From: an uncultured Mycoplasmatota bacterium
GTDB taxonomy: Bacteria; Bacillota_I; Bacilli_A; RF39; UBA660
Length of the DNA: 46,604 nucleotides
Assembly: GCA_900548695.1 (NCBI GenBank)
Contig: URLC01000007.1
Coordinates: forward strand, 1 to 46,604
Direction: 5' to 3'
A program made the translations under genes and the position numbers. The notes under the pieces were generated by a model, which was given only the letters and a program-made list of their open reading frames with translations, was not told the origin of the DNA and did no database searches. This document shows, piece after piece, positions 1 through 7,319 of the stretch. Each line of letters begins with the position of its first letter. Within the stretch, counting starts at the first letter, position 1.

Positions 1-2
1 GA

Positions 3-50
3 GCCGATAACGCATTAGGTCAAAAAACCTATGTGTTATCGGCTTTTTTA
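3..50 (+). terminator. Rho-independent terminator upstream of aph(3')-IIIa
   Basis: A long inverted repeat (about 17 paired bases, one bulge) around a short A-rich loop is followed by a run of six T. It probably ends the transcript of whatever gene precedes the window; in many streptococcal and enterococcal relatives that is a streptothricin resistance gene, but this is not visible here. Confidence 0.8.
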
Positions 51-59
51 TTTAAAATA

Positions 60-89
60 TTGACATAAGACCATTCGTCTTGTTATAAT
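60..89 (+). promoter_or_regulatory. Promoter of aph(3')-IIIa
   Basis: A perfect -35 TTGACA (60-65) and a perfect -10 TATAAT (84-89) are separated by 18 bp. A GGAAGGA ribosome binding site lies just upstream of the resistance gene start, so the gene is expressed independently of the upstream terminator. Confidence 0.85.
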
Positions 90-141
90 TAGCTTCTTGG
101 GGTATCTTTAAATACTGTAGAAAAGAGGAAGGAAATAATAA

Positions 142-936
142 ATGGCTAAAATGAGAATATCACCGGAATTGAAAAAACTGATCGAAAAATACCGCTGCGT
201 AAAAGATACGGAAGGAATGTCTCCTGCTAAGGTATATAAGCTGGTGGGAGAAAATGAAAACCTATATTTAAAAATGACGGACAGCCGGTATAAAGGGACC
301 ACCTATGATGTGGAACGGGAAAAGGACATGATGCTATGGCTGGAAGGAAAGCTGCCTGTTCCAAAGGTCCTGCACTTTGAACGGCATGATGGCTGGAGCA
401 ATCTGCTCATGAGTGAGGCCGATGGCGTCCTTTGCTCGGAAGAGTATGAAGATGAACAAAGCCCTGAAAAGATTATCGAGCTGTATGCGGAGTGCATCAG
501 GCTCTTTCACTCCATCGACATATCGGATTGTCCCTATACGAATAGCTTAGACAGCCGCTTAGCCGAATTGGATTACTTACTGAATAACGATCTGGCCGAT
601 GTGGATTGCGAAAACTGGGAAGAAGACACTCCATTTAAAGATCCGCGCGAGCTGTATGATTTTTTAAAGACGGAAAAGCCCGAAGAGGAACTTGTCTTTT
701 CCCACGGCGACCTGGGAGACAGCAACATCTTTGTGAAAGATGGCAAAGTAAGTGGCTTTATTGATCTTGGGAGAAGCGGCAGGGCGGACAAGTGGTATGA
801 CATTGCCTTCTGCGTCCGGTCGATCAGGGAGGATATCGGGGAAGAACAGTATGTCGAGCTATTTTTTGACTTACTGGGGATCAAGCCTGATTGGGAGAAA
901 ATAAAATATTATATTTTACTGGATGAATTGTTTTAG
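142..936 (+). CDS. aph(3')-IIIa: Aminoglycoside O-phosphotransferase APH(3')-IIIa
   Basis: This enzyme transfers the gamma-phosphate of ATP to the 3'-hydroxyl (and 5'-hydroxyl on some substrates) of kanamycin, neomycin, amikacin and related drugs in the cytoplasm. The 264-residue length and the sequence read as the widely spread Gram-positive APH(3')-IIIa. Lys44 in LYLKM, the catalytic-loop HGD with Asp190, and the metal-binding Asp208 in FIDLG are all present, and the C-terminus ends LLDELF as in the known protein. The ATG follows a GGAAGGA site, its promoter is perfect, and a strong terminator follows, so it is a self-contained unit. It is intact and should be functional. Base composition is richer in GC than the host chromosome, in line with horizontal transfer. 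Confidence 0.98.
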   Translation: MAKMRISPELKKLIEKYRCVKDTEGMSPAKVYKLVGENENLYLKMTDSRYKGTTYDVEREKDMMLWLEGKLPVPKVLHFERHDGWSNLLMSEADGVLCSEEYEDEQSPEKIIELYAECIRLFHSIDISDCPYTNSLDSRLAELDYLLNNDLADVDCENWEEDTPFKDPRELYDFLKTEKPEEELVFSHGDLGDSNIFVKDGKVSGFIDLGRSGRADKWYDIAFCVRSIREDIGEEQYVELFFDLLGIKPDWEKIKYYILLDELF

Positions 937-947
937 TACCTAGATTT

Positions 948-994
948 AGATGTCTAAAAAGCTTTAACTACAAGCTTTTTAGACATCTAATCTT
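948..994 (+). terminator. Terminator of aph(3')-IIIa
   Basis: A perfect 17-bp inverted repeat (948-964 with 972-988) around a 7-nt loop is followed by a T-rich stretch, directly after the resistance gene. Confidence 0.9.
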
Positions 995-995
995 T

Positions 996-1211
996 TCTGA
1001 AGTACATCCGCAACTGTCCATACTCTGATGTTTTATATCTTTTCTAAAAGTTCGCTAGATAGAGTTCTATATTAGAGATGTAAAGAGTTTTGGTGAAGAG
1101 GTTTGTGAGTATGGCTTTTATAACCAGGGTGCAATGAGAAGCACTAACAGCAGCTAGCTTAAGAACGCATAGGATATACTTTTTATGGAAGTCACAGAGG
1201 AGGAATAAAAT
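996..1211 (+). other. Non-coding stretch between aph(3')-IIIa and the WYL regulator
   Basis: No open reading frame with a recognisable product was found on either strand. The only clear signal is a GAGGAGG ribosome binding site near 1196-1202 that serves the following gene. Its composition is intermediate, so it may be a seam between transferred modules. Confidence 0.4.
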
Positions 1212-2026
1212 TTGAACAGGATTAACAGAGTAACCTCTATTCTTATTCAGCTGCAATCAAAAAAAATAATTCCTGCCAAAGAAATTGCACAGCGATTTAA
1301 TATAAGCTTAAGGACAGTTTACAGAGATATCCGGACACTTGAAGAAGCCGGAATACCAATTGGATCTGAGGCCGGAAAAGGATATTTTCTTGTAGAGGGC
1401 TTCCTACTTCCGCCGGTAATGTTTACAGCGGCGGAAGTGGGTGCATTGATTACAGCAGGGAAATTTTTAAATTGCCATGGAGATGAATCATTTATAAAGG
1501 ATTTTGATTCAGCTATGTATAAAATCAAATCTATTTTGAAGCATGGTGAAAAAAACTATGCACAGGAGTTGGAGAACAGTATTAACGTGTACAGCACATC
1601 TGGACAGAAAAATACATTGGCGGATAACGTTATTGCAGCAATTCAGACTGCAATCTGCAATAAAAGGGTAATATCAATTCAATATCCTGCATCAGGAGGG
1701 CAAGAACCGGAAAGCAGAATGATAGAGCCTATATCACTGGGGTTTTATGAACAGAACTGGTACTTAATCGGTTTTGCAGGCTAAGAAATGAATATAGGAA
1801 TTTTCGTGTGGATCGGATTAAAAGCATTTGCATAGAAGAAGAGCTCTGTCAAAGCCATGATGGCTCTTTGGAACAAATATTAAAACAAATGCTTTCATAT
1901 AATATTGCGCAAAAGCCGCTGTTCCCTATTATAGAATGGATTGCGGGTAGTGTATTAAAGTCGCCCTTTTTTAAGGATACGGCGGTATCGGGGAGGTATC
2001 GCCGTGTCCATTTTTATTTACTGTAA
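1212..2026 (+). pseudogene. Broken WYL/YafY-type transcriptional regulator
   Basis: The first part (TTG start behind GAGGAGG, about 190 residues) has an N-terminal helix-turn-helix of the DeoR/HTH_11 type (KEIAQRFNISLRTVYRDI) and the start of a WYL domain ending in WYLIGF. The frame then stops at about 1784. One base further on, the other frame continues with the expected CRLRNEYRNFRVDRI, so a single T has been lost from a run of T near 1770 (four left where five would keep the frame). The second fragment follows the family only to about residue LKQML (around 1895) and then runs into unrelated sequence and a terminator, so the C-terminal ligand-sensing part is also missing. WYL proteins of this size (about 300 residues) usually repress nearby genes. 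This copy is probably inactive, although the DNA-binding domain could still be made. Confidence 0.8.
1975..2016 (+). terminator. Terminator after the broken WYL gene
   Basis: A GC-rich inverted repeat (GGATACGGCG paired, with G-T wobbles, to CGCCGTGTCC) is followed by TTTTTATTT. It lies inside the out-of-frame tail of the pseudogene, which shows that this tail is not original coding sequence. Confidence 0.7.
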
Positions 2027-2294
2027 CCCGCCTAATGCTTTGCGGTCAAAAAAAGCTATGCTCCGCAAGCGGGATATTCCGGCTATGAGTATGAACTGTC
2101 AATACATCTAAATACTTCTTACATTTCCTTTGCGCTCGTCCGCGTCTTGCGGACGGGCGCATTTTGCTTTTTTCAACTTTTTTCTGAAAAACGCACTCAA
2201 GAGCCATCTCCCGAACGGGTACGGAGCGAAAGGGGCAGAGAGGACAAGCCCTTAACTCCCGTCCTCTACTCCACGCGGGAAGGAGGTGAACTCT
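2027..2294 (+). other. Leader region of the sigma-factor operon
   Basis: The stretch contains a terminator-like hairpin (2132-2172), a second small hairpin (GAGAGGAC with GTCCTCT, about 2238-2266) and an AGGAGGT ribosome binding site at 2281-2287. I see no supported gene; an overlapping frame across it is a shadow of the leader and the sigma gene. Confidence 0.5.
2132..2172 (+). terminator. Terminator-like hairpin upstream of the sigma-like gene
   Basis: GCGCTCGTCCGC and GCGGACGGGCGC form a strong stem around a 5-nt loop. It is followed by ATTTTGCTTTTTT, so it may end incoming transcripts or act as an attenuator. Confidence 0.7.
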
Positions 2295-2732
2295 ATGGAG
2301 CTATCTTCTTCCGACAAGGAAAGAATACAACATCAGTACGACGCATTAGCAAAGAAAACTTTGGTTGGCGAAGCGAAAAGCCACCGCCGCACTCTTGCGA
2401 AACGCGCAGCACGCGAAGTACCTTTTTCGGATTTGAGCGAAAGCGAACTCGCGCAGCTTTTCACAACGGACGAATACAAAAGCGATTATTTCCGTTTTCA
2501 AGTGTCCGGCTTTGATGTACTCGTCAAAAATGAACTGCTTGCCGAAGCCCTTAACGCTTTGCCCGAAAGGAAACGCGACATTATCCTTTTGTCCTACTTC
2601 TTGGATATGAGCGACGCGGAAATTGGCGAACTGCTGAATGTTGTACGCACGACGGTTTTCCGGCACAGGAAATCCGCGCTTGCGAAAATCAAACAGTATT
2701 TGGAGGGAAAAGCAGATGATGAATACCGTTAG
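2295..2732 (+). CDS. Element-borne sigma-70-family RNA polymerase sigma factor
   Basis: This small (145-residue) cytoplasmic protein has a C-terminal sigma region 4: ALPERKRDIILLSYFLDMSDAEIGE followed by the helix-turn-helix recognition part RTTVFRHRKSALAKIKQYL. The N-terminal half is charged and not clearly a region 2, as in the short sigma-like factors of clostridial conjugative elements. I chose the ATG at 2295 because AGGAGGT at 2281-2287 is 7 nt upstream; the in-frame GTG at 2286 lies inside that site. It overlaps the next gene by 17 bp, so the two are probably translationally coupled. It likely directs transcription of element genes; that role is inferred from the family and the context. 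Confidence 0.8.
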   Translation: MELSSSDKERIQHQYDALAKKTLVGEAKSHRRTLAKRAAREVPFSDLSESELAQLFTTDEYKSDYFRFQVSGFDVLVKNELLAEALNALPERKRDIILLSYFLDMSDAEIGELLNVVRTTVFRHRKSALAKIKQYLEGKADDEYR

Positions 2733-2958
2733 GAAGTCTGAAAATCTGTTGCCGTTCCCTGTCATTTCCGCAGCGGCAAACGGCGACACAACCGCCATGT
2801 GCGCGATCTTGAAGCACTACGAGGGTTACATAGCGAAACTTTGTACCCGCACGCTGAAAGACGACGCGGGCAATACCTATTCCTATGTGGACGAGGAAAT
2901 GCGTAACAGGCTGCAAGTGCGCCTTATTACCCGCACCCTTGCTTTTCATGTAGGATAA
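2716..2958 (+). CDS. Small helix-turn-helix domain protein of conjugative elements
   Basis: This 80-residue protein resembles the short helix-turn-helix proteins (HTH_16 type) that follow sigma-like factors in Tn916/Tn1549-type elements. The middle part FPVISAAANGDTTAMCAILKHYEGYI is typical of that family. Its ATG (2716, with a second at 2719) lies within the end of the sigma-like gene, with GGAGGG (2702-2707) as ribosome binding site. It is followed by a hairpin. It probably acts in regulating the element together with the sigma factor; there is no direct evidence here for its target. Confidence 0.75.
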   Translation: MMNTVRKSENLLPFPVISAAANGDTTAMCAILKHYEGYIAKLCTRTLKDDAGNTYSYVDEEMRNRLQVRLITRTLAFHVG

Positions 2959-2967
2959 TCTTTTAGT

Positions 2968-3010
2968 CCATACGGGAAGCATGTCCCCTTTCCATGCTTC
3001 CCGTTATGGG
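2968..3010 (+). terminator. Strong hairpin after the sigma/HTH pair
   Basis: CCATACGGGAAGCATG pairs with CATGCTTCCCGTTATGG around a 9-nt loop. There is no long T run behind it, so it may be a terminator, a processing site or the first element of the structured region that follows. Confidence 0.6.
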
Positions 3011-3420
3011 CTATTTGTCGTTCCGTAAAAGCATATCGGAAACGATGTGTTTTTACAGGCCGACAAAGCCTTTATTGTTCTTTGACAAAGAAAGCCCGGC
3101 GGGAGGCCTCCGGCGCAGTATAAGGCAGACGGATACGATCTGTCTGCGTTGAGCCGGTCGGCCGGTGCGCCATGACCCTGTTGCAAGTCCGCAGGACGGG
3201 ACCCCTACCAAACAGGAGAGCGACAAACATCAGGCCGCAAAACAGGTGTGGCAGCCTGTGGGCGAGGACGCGCAGGCAGGATAATGAGACTCCCGCGTTG
3301 AACGCCCTCAAAGCATTGCGCGGCACACCCATCAGCATGGGCCGGGGTGAGATTCCCGTGGAGCTGCGGCCAGCAGCCATCCGTTTTCTGCCTCTTTTAT
3401 AGCTTTAATGAAATGGCATG
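3011..3420 (+). ncRNA. Candidate structured non-coding RNA upstream of TnpW
   Basis: This stretch of about 400 nt has no convincing gene but is among the most GC-rich DNA in the window and is packed with hairpins. Examples are GCAGACGGAT with ATCTGTCTGC at 3125-3147 around a 3-nt loop, CCCAT with ATGGG at 3328-3341, a GCCGG/CCGGT pair near 3151-3165, and a CCTG/CAGG stem near 3256-3277. Short frames on both strands overlap each other and look like by-products of GC richness. Its position between the HTH gene and TnpW/recombinase suggests a role in transcription or control of the recombination genes. No Rfam family is named with confidence; a group II intron remnant was considered and not supported. 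Confidence 0.4.
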
Positions 3421-3434
3421 AAAGGGGCTTTATC

Positions 3435-3608
3435 ATGCAGAAAAATCAATCTGAAAATAAATATGCCCCGCCTATGCGGAGCAAAAAGAAGATCGGCAAC
3501 ACGACCTTTATCGTCAATTCCTTTTTCCCTCAAACGGGAAATCAGACGATAGCCTCCAAACTGGAGAACCTGATAAAAGCCGATATTCAGAAACAAACTG
3601 TGACTTGA
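3435..3608 (+). CDS. tnpW: Transposon-encoded protein TnpW
   Basis: This small protein (57 residues) has the core KKIGNTTFIVNSFFP and a tail with NLIKADIQKQ, as in the TnpW family found next to large serine recombinases of clostridial elements. I chose the ATG at 3435 because AAAGGGG ends 8 nt upstream; an in-frame ATG at 3408 has no such site. The function of TnpW is not established; its constant position suggests a part in excision or its regulation. The recombinase follows after 91 bp that include a -10 sequence and a small hairpin. Confidence 0.75.
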   Translation: MQKNQSENKYAPPMRSKKKIGNTTFIVNSFFPQTGNQTIASKLENLIKADIQKQTVT

Positions 3609-3646
3609 AAACCTCCTAACAGGCAGACAGGGAAAAGAAAGCGCGG

Positions 3647-3696
3647 TATAATGAAGTTGGACTTCAATATCGTGTTTGACTGCCGGATAGGAGGTA
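3647..3696 (+). promoter_or_regulatory. Putative promoter and leader of the recombinase gene
   Basis: A TATAAT (3647-3652) is followed by a short hairpin, TGAAGT with ACTTCA (3652-3666), and AGGAGGT (3691-3697) before the start. No good -35 box is seen, so this promoter may need an activator or the element's own sigma factor. Confidence 0.4.
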
Positions 3697-3699
3697 TTT

Positions 3700-5382
3700 A
3701 TGTATTATCAGTCAAACACCGCTGCCGCGCTTCAATTCCCTTACACGGCTATGAGCTCCGAAGAACTTACAGCTTTGTATTGTCGCTTATCCCGTGATGA
3801 TGAATTGCAGGGTGACAGCAATAGCATTGTAAACCAGAAAAAAATCCTGGAAAAATATGCCCGTGAGCATGGATACAGCAATTTCAAATTCTATGTTGAT
3901 GATGGCATCTCAGGTACGACCTTCAACCGCCCAGGCTTTCAGCAGATGATTGCAGACATTGAGGCTGGCCTTGTCAAGAGGGTCATCATCAAGGATATGT
4001 CACGTTTCGGACGTGATTATCTGCAAGTCGGCATATATACGGAAATCATGTTTCCCGAACATGATATTCACTTTATTGCGGTGAATGATGGTGTGGACAG
4101 CACTCAGGGTGACAACGAGTTTACGCCCTTCCGCAATATCATCAATGAATGGTACGCCAAAGACACCAGCAAAAAAATCCGTGCCGTTATGAAAGTGAAA
4201 GGCAATGCAGGAGAACATTTGACTGTTTTGCCTCCGTATGGATACATGAAATCGTCTGATGACAAAAAGCAATGGGTGAAGGATGAAGAAGCCGCCCAGG
4301 TAGTTTATGAAATTGGTCTCTATATCATGGATGGTTTGGGACCCTCGCAGATTGCAAGAAAACTGACGGAAAGAAAAATTCTTACTCCGGCTGCTTACTA
4401 TGCGAGCAAGGGCAGAACAACCAATGTCACAAAGAAAGGTTCTCCTTACGCTTGGGATTCTTCTACGATTGCCGACATCATGGACCGCTGGCGTGAATAC
4501 CTGGGGCACACAGTTAATTTCAAAACCCGTAAAAAATCCTACAAGAGTAAAAAGACCTTGCACAATCCTGAAAGCGAATGGAAGATTTTTGAGAATACCC
4601 ACGAAGCCATCTGGACGGAGGCGATTGCCGATGCAGCAAGGCTCGCAAGGCAATCGCGGCGCCGCCCTACAAAGATGGGAGAAATGGGAATGTTCTCCGG
4701 CATGATGTTCTGTGCCGATTGCGGCTCCATCATGTACCAATGCAGGGCAACCAATTTCCGGCGCGATCAGGAATATTACCTGTGTTCCGGCTATCGGAAA
4801 AGCCGTGATGTATGTGGGCAGACACATTCTATCCGAACTGTTATCCTGGAAGAATTAGTTCTGCAAAATCTGCGCGAGATTGTTTCCTTCGCATCACAGC
4901 GCAAAGACGATTTTGTGAAGATGGTCATGGATGCGGATATGCGCCAGCGTAACCGAGGTTTGGCAAAACGGCAGAAAACATTGGTCTATGCCGAAAAGCG
5001 GATCGCAGAACTGGATACCATCTTCAAGCGTCTTTATGAAGATACCATTTCTGAAAAACTTTCTGACGAGCGTTTTCAAAAGCTCTCCGTCGGCTACGAG
5101 CAAGAGCAGCATCAGCTTCAAGAGGTAGCGGCTACCCTTCGTGGTGAAATCGAGGCGGAGGAACGCAAAAGCGCCAATGTGGAAAGGTTTCTCTCCGTTG
5201 TCGAACGGTATACGGAAATTCCCGAATTGACTCCGTGTATCTTGCATGAGTTTATCGAGAAGATTGTTGTCCATGCTGCCAGCGATTCGAAGGGCAAGAA
5301 CCGTACCCAGGAAATTGACATCTACTATAAGGGCATTGGGGCCCTGGAAGTATCCAAAGTCACTTCATCAAGGCAAGAATGA
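3700..5382 (+). CDS. Large serine recombinase (TnpX/TndX-like)
   Basis: This 560-residue site-specific recombinase would cut and rejoin the element ends for excision and integration. The N-terminal resolvase domain (about 20-165) has YCRLS with the catalytic Ser31, then DDGISGT and the arginine-rich KDMSRFGRDYL. A Recombinase domain (about 190-300) is followed by a zinc-ribbon (CADCG, then two more Cys, about 338-375), a coiled-coil stretch (about 400-500) and a C-terminal DUF4368-like end. All parts needed for activity appear present. The ATG follows AGGAGGT. It is the last gene of the element, with a hairpin terminator overlapping its stop, and points towards the chromosomal junction. It is distinct from tyrosine integrases of Tn916 itself. 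Confidence 0.95.
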   Translation: MYYQSNTAAALQFPYTAMSSEELTALYCRLSRDDELQGDSNSIVNQKKILEKYAREHGYSNFKFYVDDGISGTTFNRPGFQQMIADIEAGLVKRVIIKDMSRFGRDYLQVGIYTEIMFPEHDIHFIAVNDGVDSTQGDNEFTPFRNIINEWYAKDTSKKIRAVMKVKGNAGEHLTVLPPYGYMKSSDDKKQWVKDEEAAQVVYEIGLYIMDGLGPSQIARKLTERKILTPAAYYASKGRTTNVTKKGSPYAWDSSTIADIMDRWREYLGHTVNFKTRKKSYKSKKTLHNPESEWKIFENTHEAIWTEAIADAARLARQSRRRPTKMGEMGMFSGMMFCADCGSIMYQCRATNFRRDQEYYLCSGYRKSRDVCGQTHSIRTVILEELVLQNLREIVSFASQRKDDFVKMVMDADMRQRNRGLAKRQKTLVYAEKRIAELDTIFKRLYEDTISEKLSDERFQKLSVGYEQEQHQLQEVAATLRGEIEAEERKSANVERFLSVVERYTEIPELTPCILHEFIEKIVVHAASDSKGKNRTQEIDIYYKGIGALEVSKVTSSRQE

Positions 5383-5423
5383 GAAAAACGGCATAGCCGA
5401 AGCTATACCGTTTCTCTCTTGCC
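5372..5423 (+). terminator. Terminator overlapping the recombinase stop codon
   Basis: GGCAAGA (5372-5378) pairs with TCTTGCC (5417-5423) as the base of a longer imperfect stem, GAGAAAAACGGCATAGC with GCTATACCGTTTCTC, with a CGAA loop. The stop codon lies inside the stem. There is no T run, so termination strength is uncertain. Confidence 0.6.
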
Positions 5424-5456
5424 CCACGATGTTTTCTTATCGGGAGGCACCTTTAA
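5424..5456. other. Putative right end (attachment region) of the element
   Basis: An imperfect inverted repeat (CCCCACGAT with ATCGGGAGG, 5423-5448) ends where the base composition drops sharply. The stop codon of the convergent phosphatase gene (5453-5455) lies at this edge. Serine recombinases of this type usually sit next to one element end. The exact crossover dinucleotide cannot be fixed without the left end or an empty site. Confidence 0.45.
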
Positions 5457-5917
5457 AAGTTCTCTTTTTTAATTAAATAATCTAAAAATGCTTGACATCC
5501 TAGTTCTATTTCTTGATAAGTAGTAGTAAAGTTTCCAGTATACCAAGGATCAGCAATATCTTTTTTTACTTTAGAAAAGTCAAGAAGCCGATAAACTTTT
5601 AATTTGGAGTCATGAACAAATAAATTGCGCATTAAACGACAATTAAGATTATCGACACTAATAAAATAGTCGAAATTATCATATTCTTCTTTCTTTAATT
5701 GGATAGCAGTTCGAGGAGTATAAGGAATATGATGTTTATTTAATTCCTGAATAGTTCCTGGGTGAATACCATTTCCTAATTCTTCATCACTAGTTCCACG
5801 AGATTCTACCATAATTTTATTTTCTAAATTTTTAATTTTTACCATATCTTTAAAAATAAATTCAGCCATTGGTGATCGACATATATTTCCAAGACAAACA
5901 AAACAAACTCTAATCAT
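5453..5917 (-). CDS. Low-molecular-weight protein tyrosine phosphatase
   Basis: This 154-residue cytoplasmic phosphatase removes phosphate from tyrosine (or arginine) residues of proteins. The P-loop CLGNICRSP near the N-terminus gives the nucleophile Cys8 and Arg14, and the general acid is the Asp of ADPWYTG near residue 130. Length matches the family. I chose the ATG at 5917 because an AAAGGAA site precedes it and the family starts immediately before the P-loop; an upstream in-frame start would add ten unlikely residues. The mobile element lies directly behind its stop codon, apparently without truncating it. It stands alone and is read towards the element. Confidence 0.92.
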   Translation of the reverse strand: MIRVCFVCLGNICRSPMAEFIFKDMVKIKNLENKIMVESRGTSDEELGNGIHPGTIQELNKHHIPYTPRTAIQLKKEEYDNFDYFISVDNLNCRLMRNLFVHDSKLKVYRLLDFSKVKKDIADPWYTGNFTTTYQEIELGCQAFLDYLIKKENF

Positions 5918-6007
5918 AAAACATTCCTTTCTAAATAATAATAACATAAAAAGTGTAGATGAAAAAGTCCAATAGTATGATATAATTAAAATAGCGAGGA
6001 TGATGGT

Positions 6008-6808
6008 ATGAAAAAAGAAGAACTATTGGATTACTTAGAATTTGCAAAATCAATAGCCAAAGAAGCCGAAAAAATAATGAAAAAGTATTTGGTAGAGGAC
6101 AACGACGCTAGTTATAAATTAGATAGTACTATTGTAACAAAAGCAGATAAAGAAATTAATGATTATCTAATAAAAAAAGTAAAAGAAAAATACCCAAGTC
6201 ATTCAGTTGATGGAGAAGAAAAACAATTTGGAGAAAGTGATTTTAAGTGGGTCTGTGATCCCGTAGATGGAACCGCAATGTATGCTAGGCATATCCCAGT
6301 AGCTGTTTTCTCATTAGCATTAGTGACAAAAGGTATCCCAGTAGTAGGTGTAGTTTTTGATCCGTTTACAAATTCTTTATACTATACAGTCAAAGGAATG
6401 GGTTCGTATAAGAATGGTCAAAAAATTCAAGTAAATAATATATCATTAGATGATATGAAAAGTGTGAGTCATTATGATATGTGGCCAAAATCAGAATATA
6501 ATCTGTTTCCTATCATTGAACAATTAGGAAAAAAGACGTATTTTGTATCTATCGGTAGTATTATTAGAGCTAGTATGTGTGTTGCTGCTGGCGAATTTAA
6601 TTTAGCCTTGTTTCCAGGAACGAAACATAAAAATTGTGATATAGCAGCAGTCAAAGTAATTGTTGAAGAAGCTGGTGGTATTGTAACAGACTTATTTGGG
6701 AATAATCAAAGATATGACCAAGACATTACAGGTGCCATTATTAGTAATAAAAAAGTATATAAAGAAGTATTAAAAACGATAAAAGAAAAGTTAGGAAGTG
6801 ACTCATAA
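6008..6808 (+). CDS. Inositol monophosphatase family phosphatase
   Basis: This 266-residue Mg2+-dependent sugar/nucleotide phosphatase of the IMPase/CysQ/SuhB group has GEE (metal ligand, about residue 76), DPVDGT (about 88-93) and a C-terminal CDIAAVKVIVEEAGG. Substrates in the family include inositol phosphate, PAP and fructose bisphosphate; the sequence alone does not decide. A TATAAT at 5981-5986 lies upstream. The stop and the next start share one base (TAATG), so it is translationally coupled to the unknown protein behind it and heads the operon that includes the calcium pump. Confidence 0.9.
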   Translation: MKKEELLDYLEFAKSIAKEAEKIMKKYLVEDNDASYKLDSTIVTKADKEINDYLIKKVKEKYPSHSVDGEEKQFGESDFKWVCDPVDGTAMYARHIPVAVFSLALVTKGIPVVGVVFDPFTNSLYYTVKGMGSYKNGQKIQVNNISLDDMKSVSHYDMWPKSEYNLFPIIEQLGKKTYFVSIGSIIRASMCVAAGEFNLALFPGTKHKNCDIAAVKVIVEEAGGIVTDLFGNNQRYDQDITGAIISNKKVYKEVLKTIKEKLGSDS

Positions 6809-7308
6809 TGGATATAAAATCTGTAAAAGGAATTATAGTGCCAAAAGATGGAATACCACGTTCTTTTGGTAAAACAATTTTTGATTCTGTTAATAAATTA
6901 ACAGATGATAATTATCACGATACAGCATTTCAGGAAGACATCATGCAACAAACTTGGTATCAATTATTAGGTGTTAATTATGATGATTCTAAAAGTATGC
7001 ATAATCAATTACCAGAACTAGCAGATCAAGGCTTAATGCTAATACTAAATTGTAGCAGCTTAACTTCCAAAGGAGAAAAAAATTATACTTATGAAATAGT
7101 TTGCTCAAATAGTTTATCAGTAGAACAAAGAAAAACTCTAGAAGAAAATTACGATTCTTTAAGTAGGCAAATAGAAGAAGATAAGGCTTGGTTTTATGGT
7201 GAAATAGTTAATGATATCACCGATATAAATAAAAATATACCAGCATACAATCTTGATGATTTTTATGATAGCCTAAAATTAGCAAAAGAAAAAAGCATAC
7301 ATAAGTAA
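6808..7308 (+). CDS. Hypothetical protein in the calcium-pump operon
   Basis: I do not recognise this 166-residue protein. It has no signal peptide or membrane segment and looks like a soluble alpha/beta protein with a charged C-terminal half; a WYQLLGVNYDD stretch and the YTYEIVCSN strand stand out. It overlaps the phosphatase gene by one base (TAATG) and ends 11 bp before the P-type ATPase, so co-expression is very likely. No function is proposed. Confidence 0.75.
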   Translation: MDIKSVKGIIVPKDGIPRSFGKTIFDSVNKLTDDNYHDTAFQEDIMQQTWYQLLGVNYDDSKSMHNQLPELADQGLMLILNCSSLTSKGEKNYTYEIVCSNSLSVEQRKTLEENYDSLSRQIEEDKAWFYGEIVNDITDINKNIPAYNLDDFYDSLKLAKEKSIHK

Positions 7309-7319
7309 AGGAGCGGAGT

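Larger units (their letters stand above)
1..5452. mobile_element. Partial integrative mobile element with aph(3')-IIIa and large serine recombinase
   Basis: This segment is visibly GC-richer than the AT-rich chromosome that follows it. In order it holds a resistance gene, a broken regulator, a sigma-like factor, a small helix-turn-helix protein, a hairpin-rich non-coding stretch, TnpW and a large serine recombinase. That gene order, with recombinase last, is known from Tn4451/Tn5397/Tn1549-like clostridial elements. The right boundary is placed just after the recombinase terminator, where base composition changes and the convergent phosphatase gene ends. The left end, and any mobilisation or conjugation genes, lie outside the window, so I cannot say whether it is conjugative or only mobilisable. 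Confidence 0.8.

Noticed and set aside
2147..2515. 122-residue frame over the leader and sigma-like gene
   Set aside because: It runs through a terminator hairpin and overlaps the better-supported sigma region 4 frame.
3172..3402. Group II intron start (GTGCGCC) inside the GC-rich region
   Set aside because: No domain V or other diagnostic part of a group II intron is seen and there is no reverse transcriptase; a general structured RNA is the more careful call.
4000..4827. 275-residue minus-strand frame inside the recombinase gene
   Set aside because: It is antisense to conserved recombinase motifs and has no ribosome binding site or recognisable domain.
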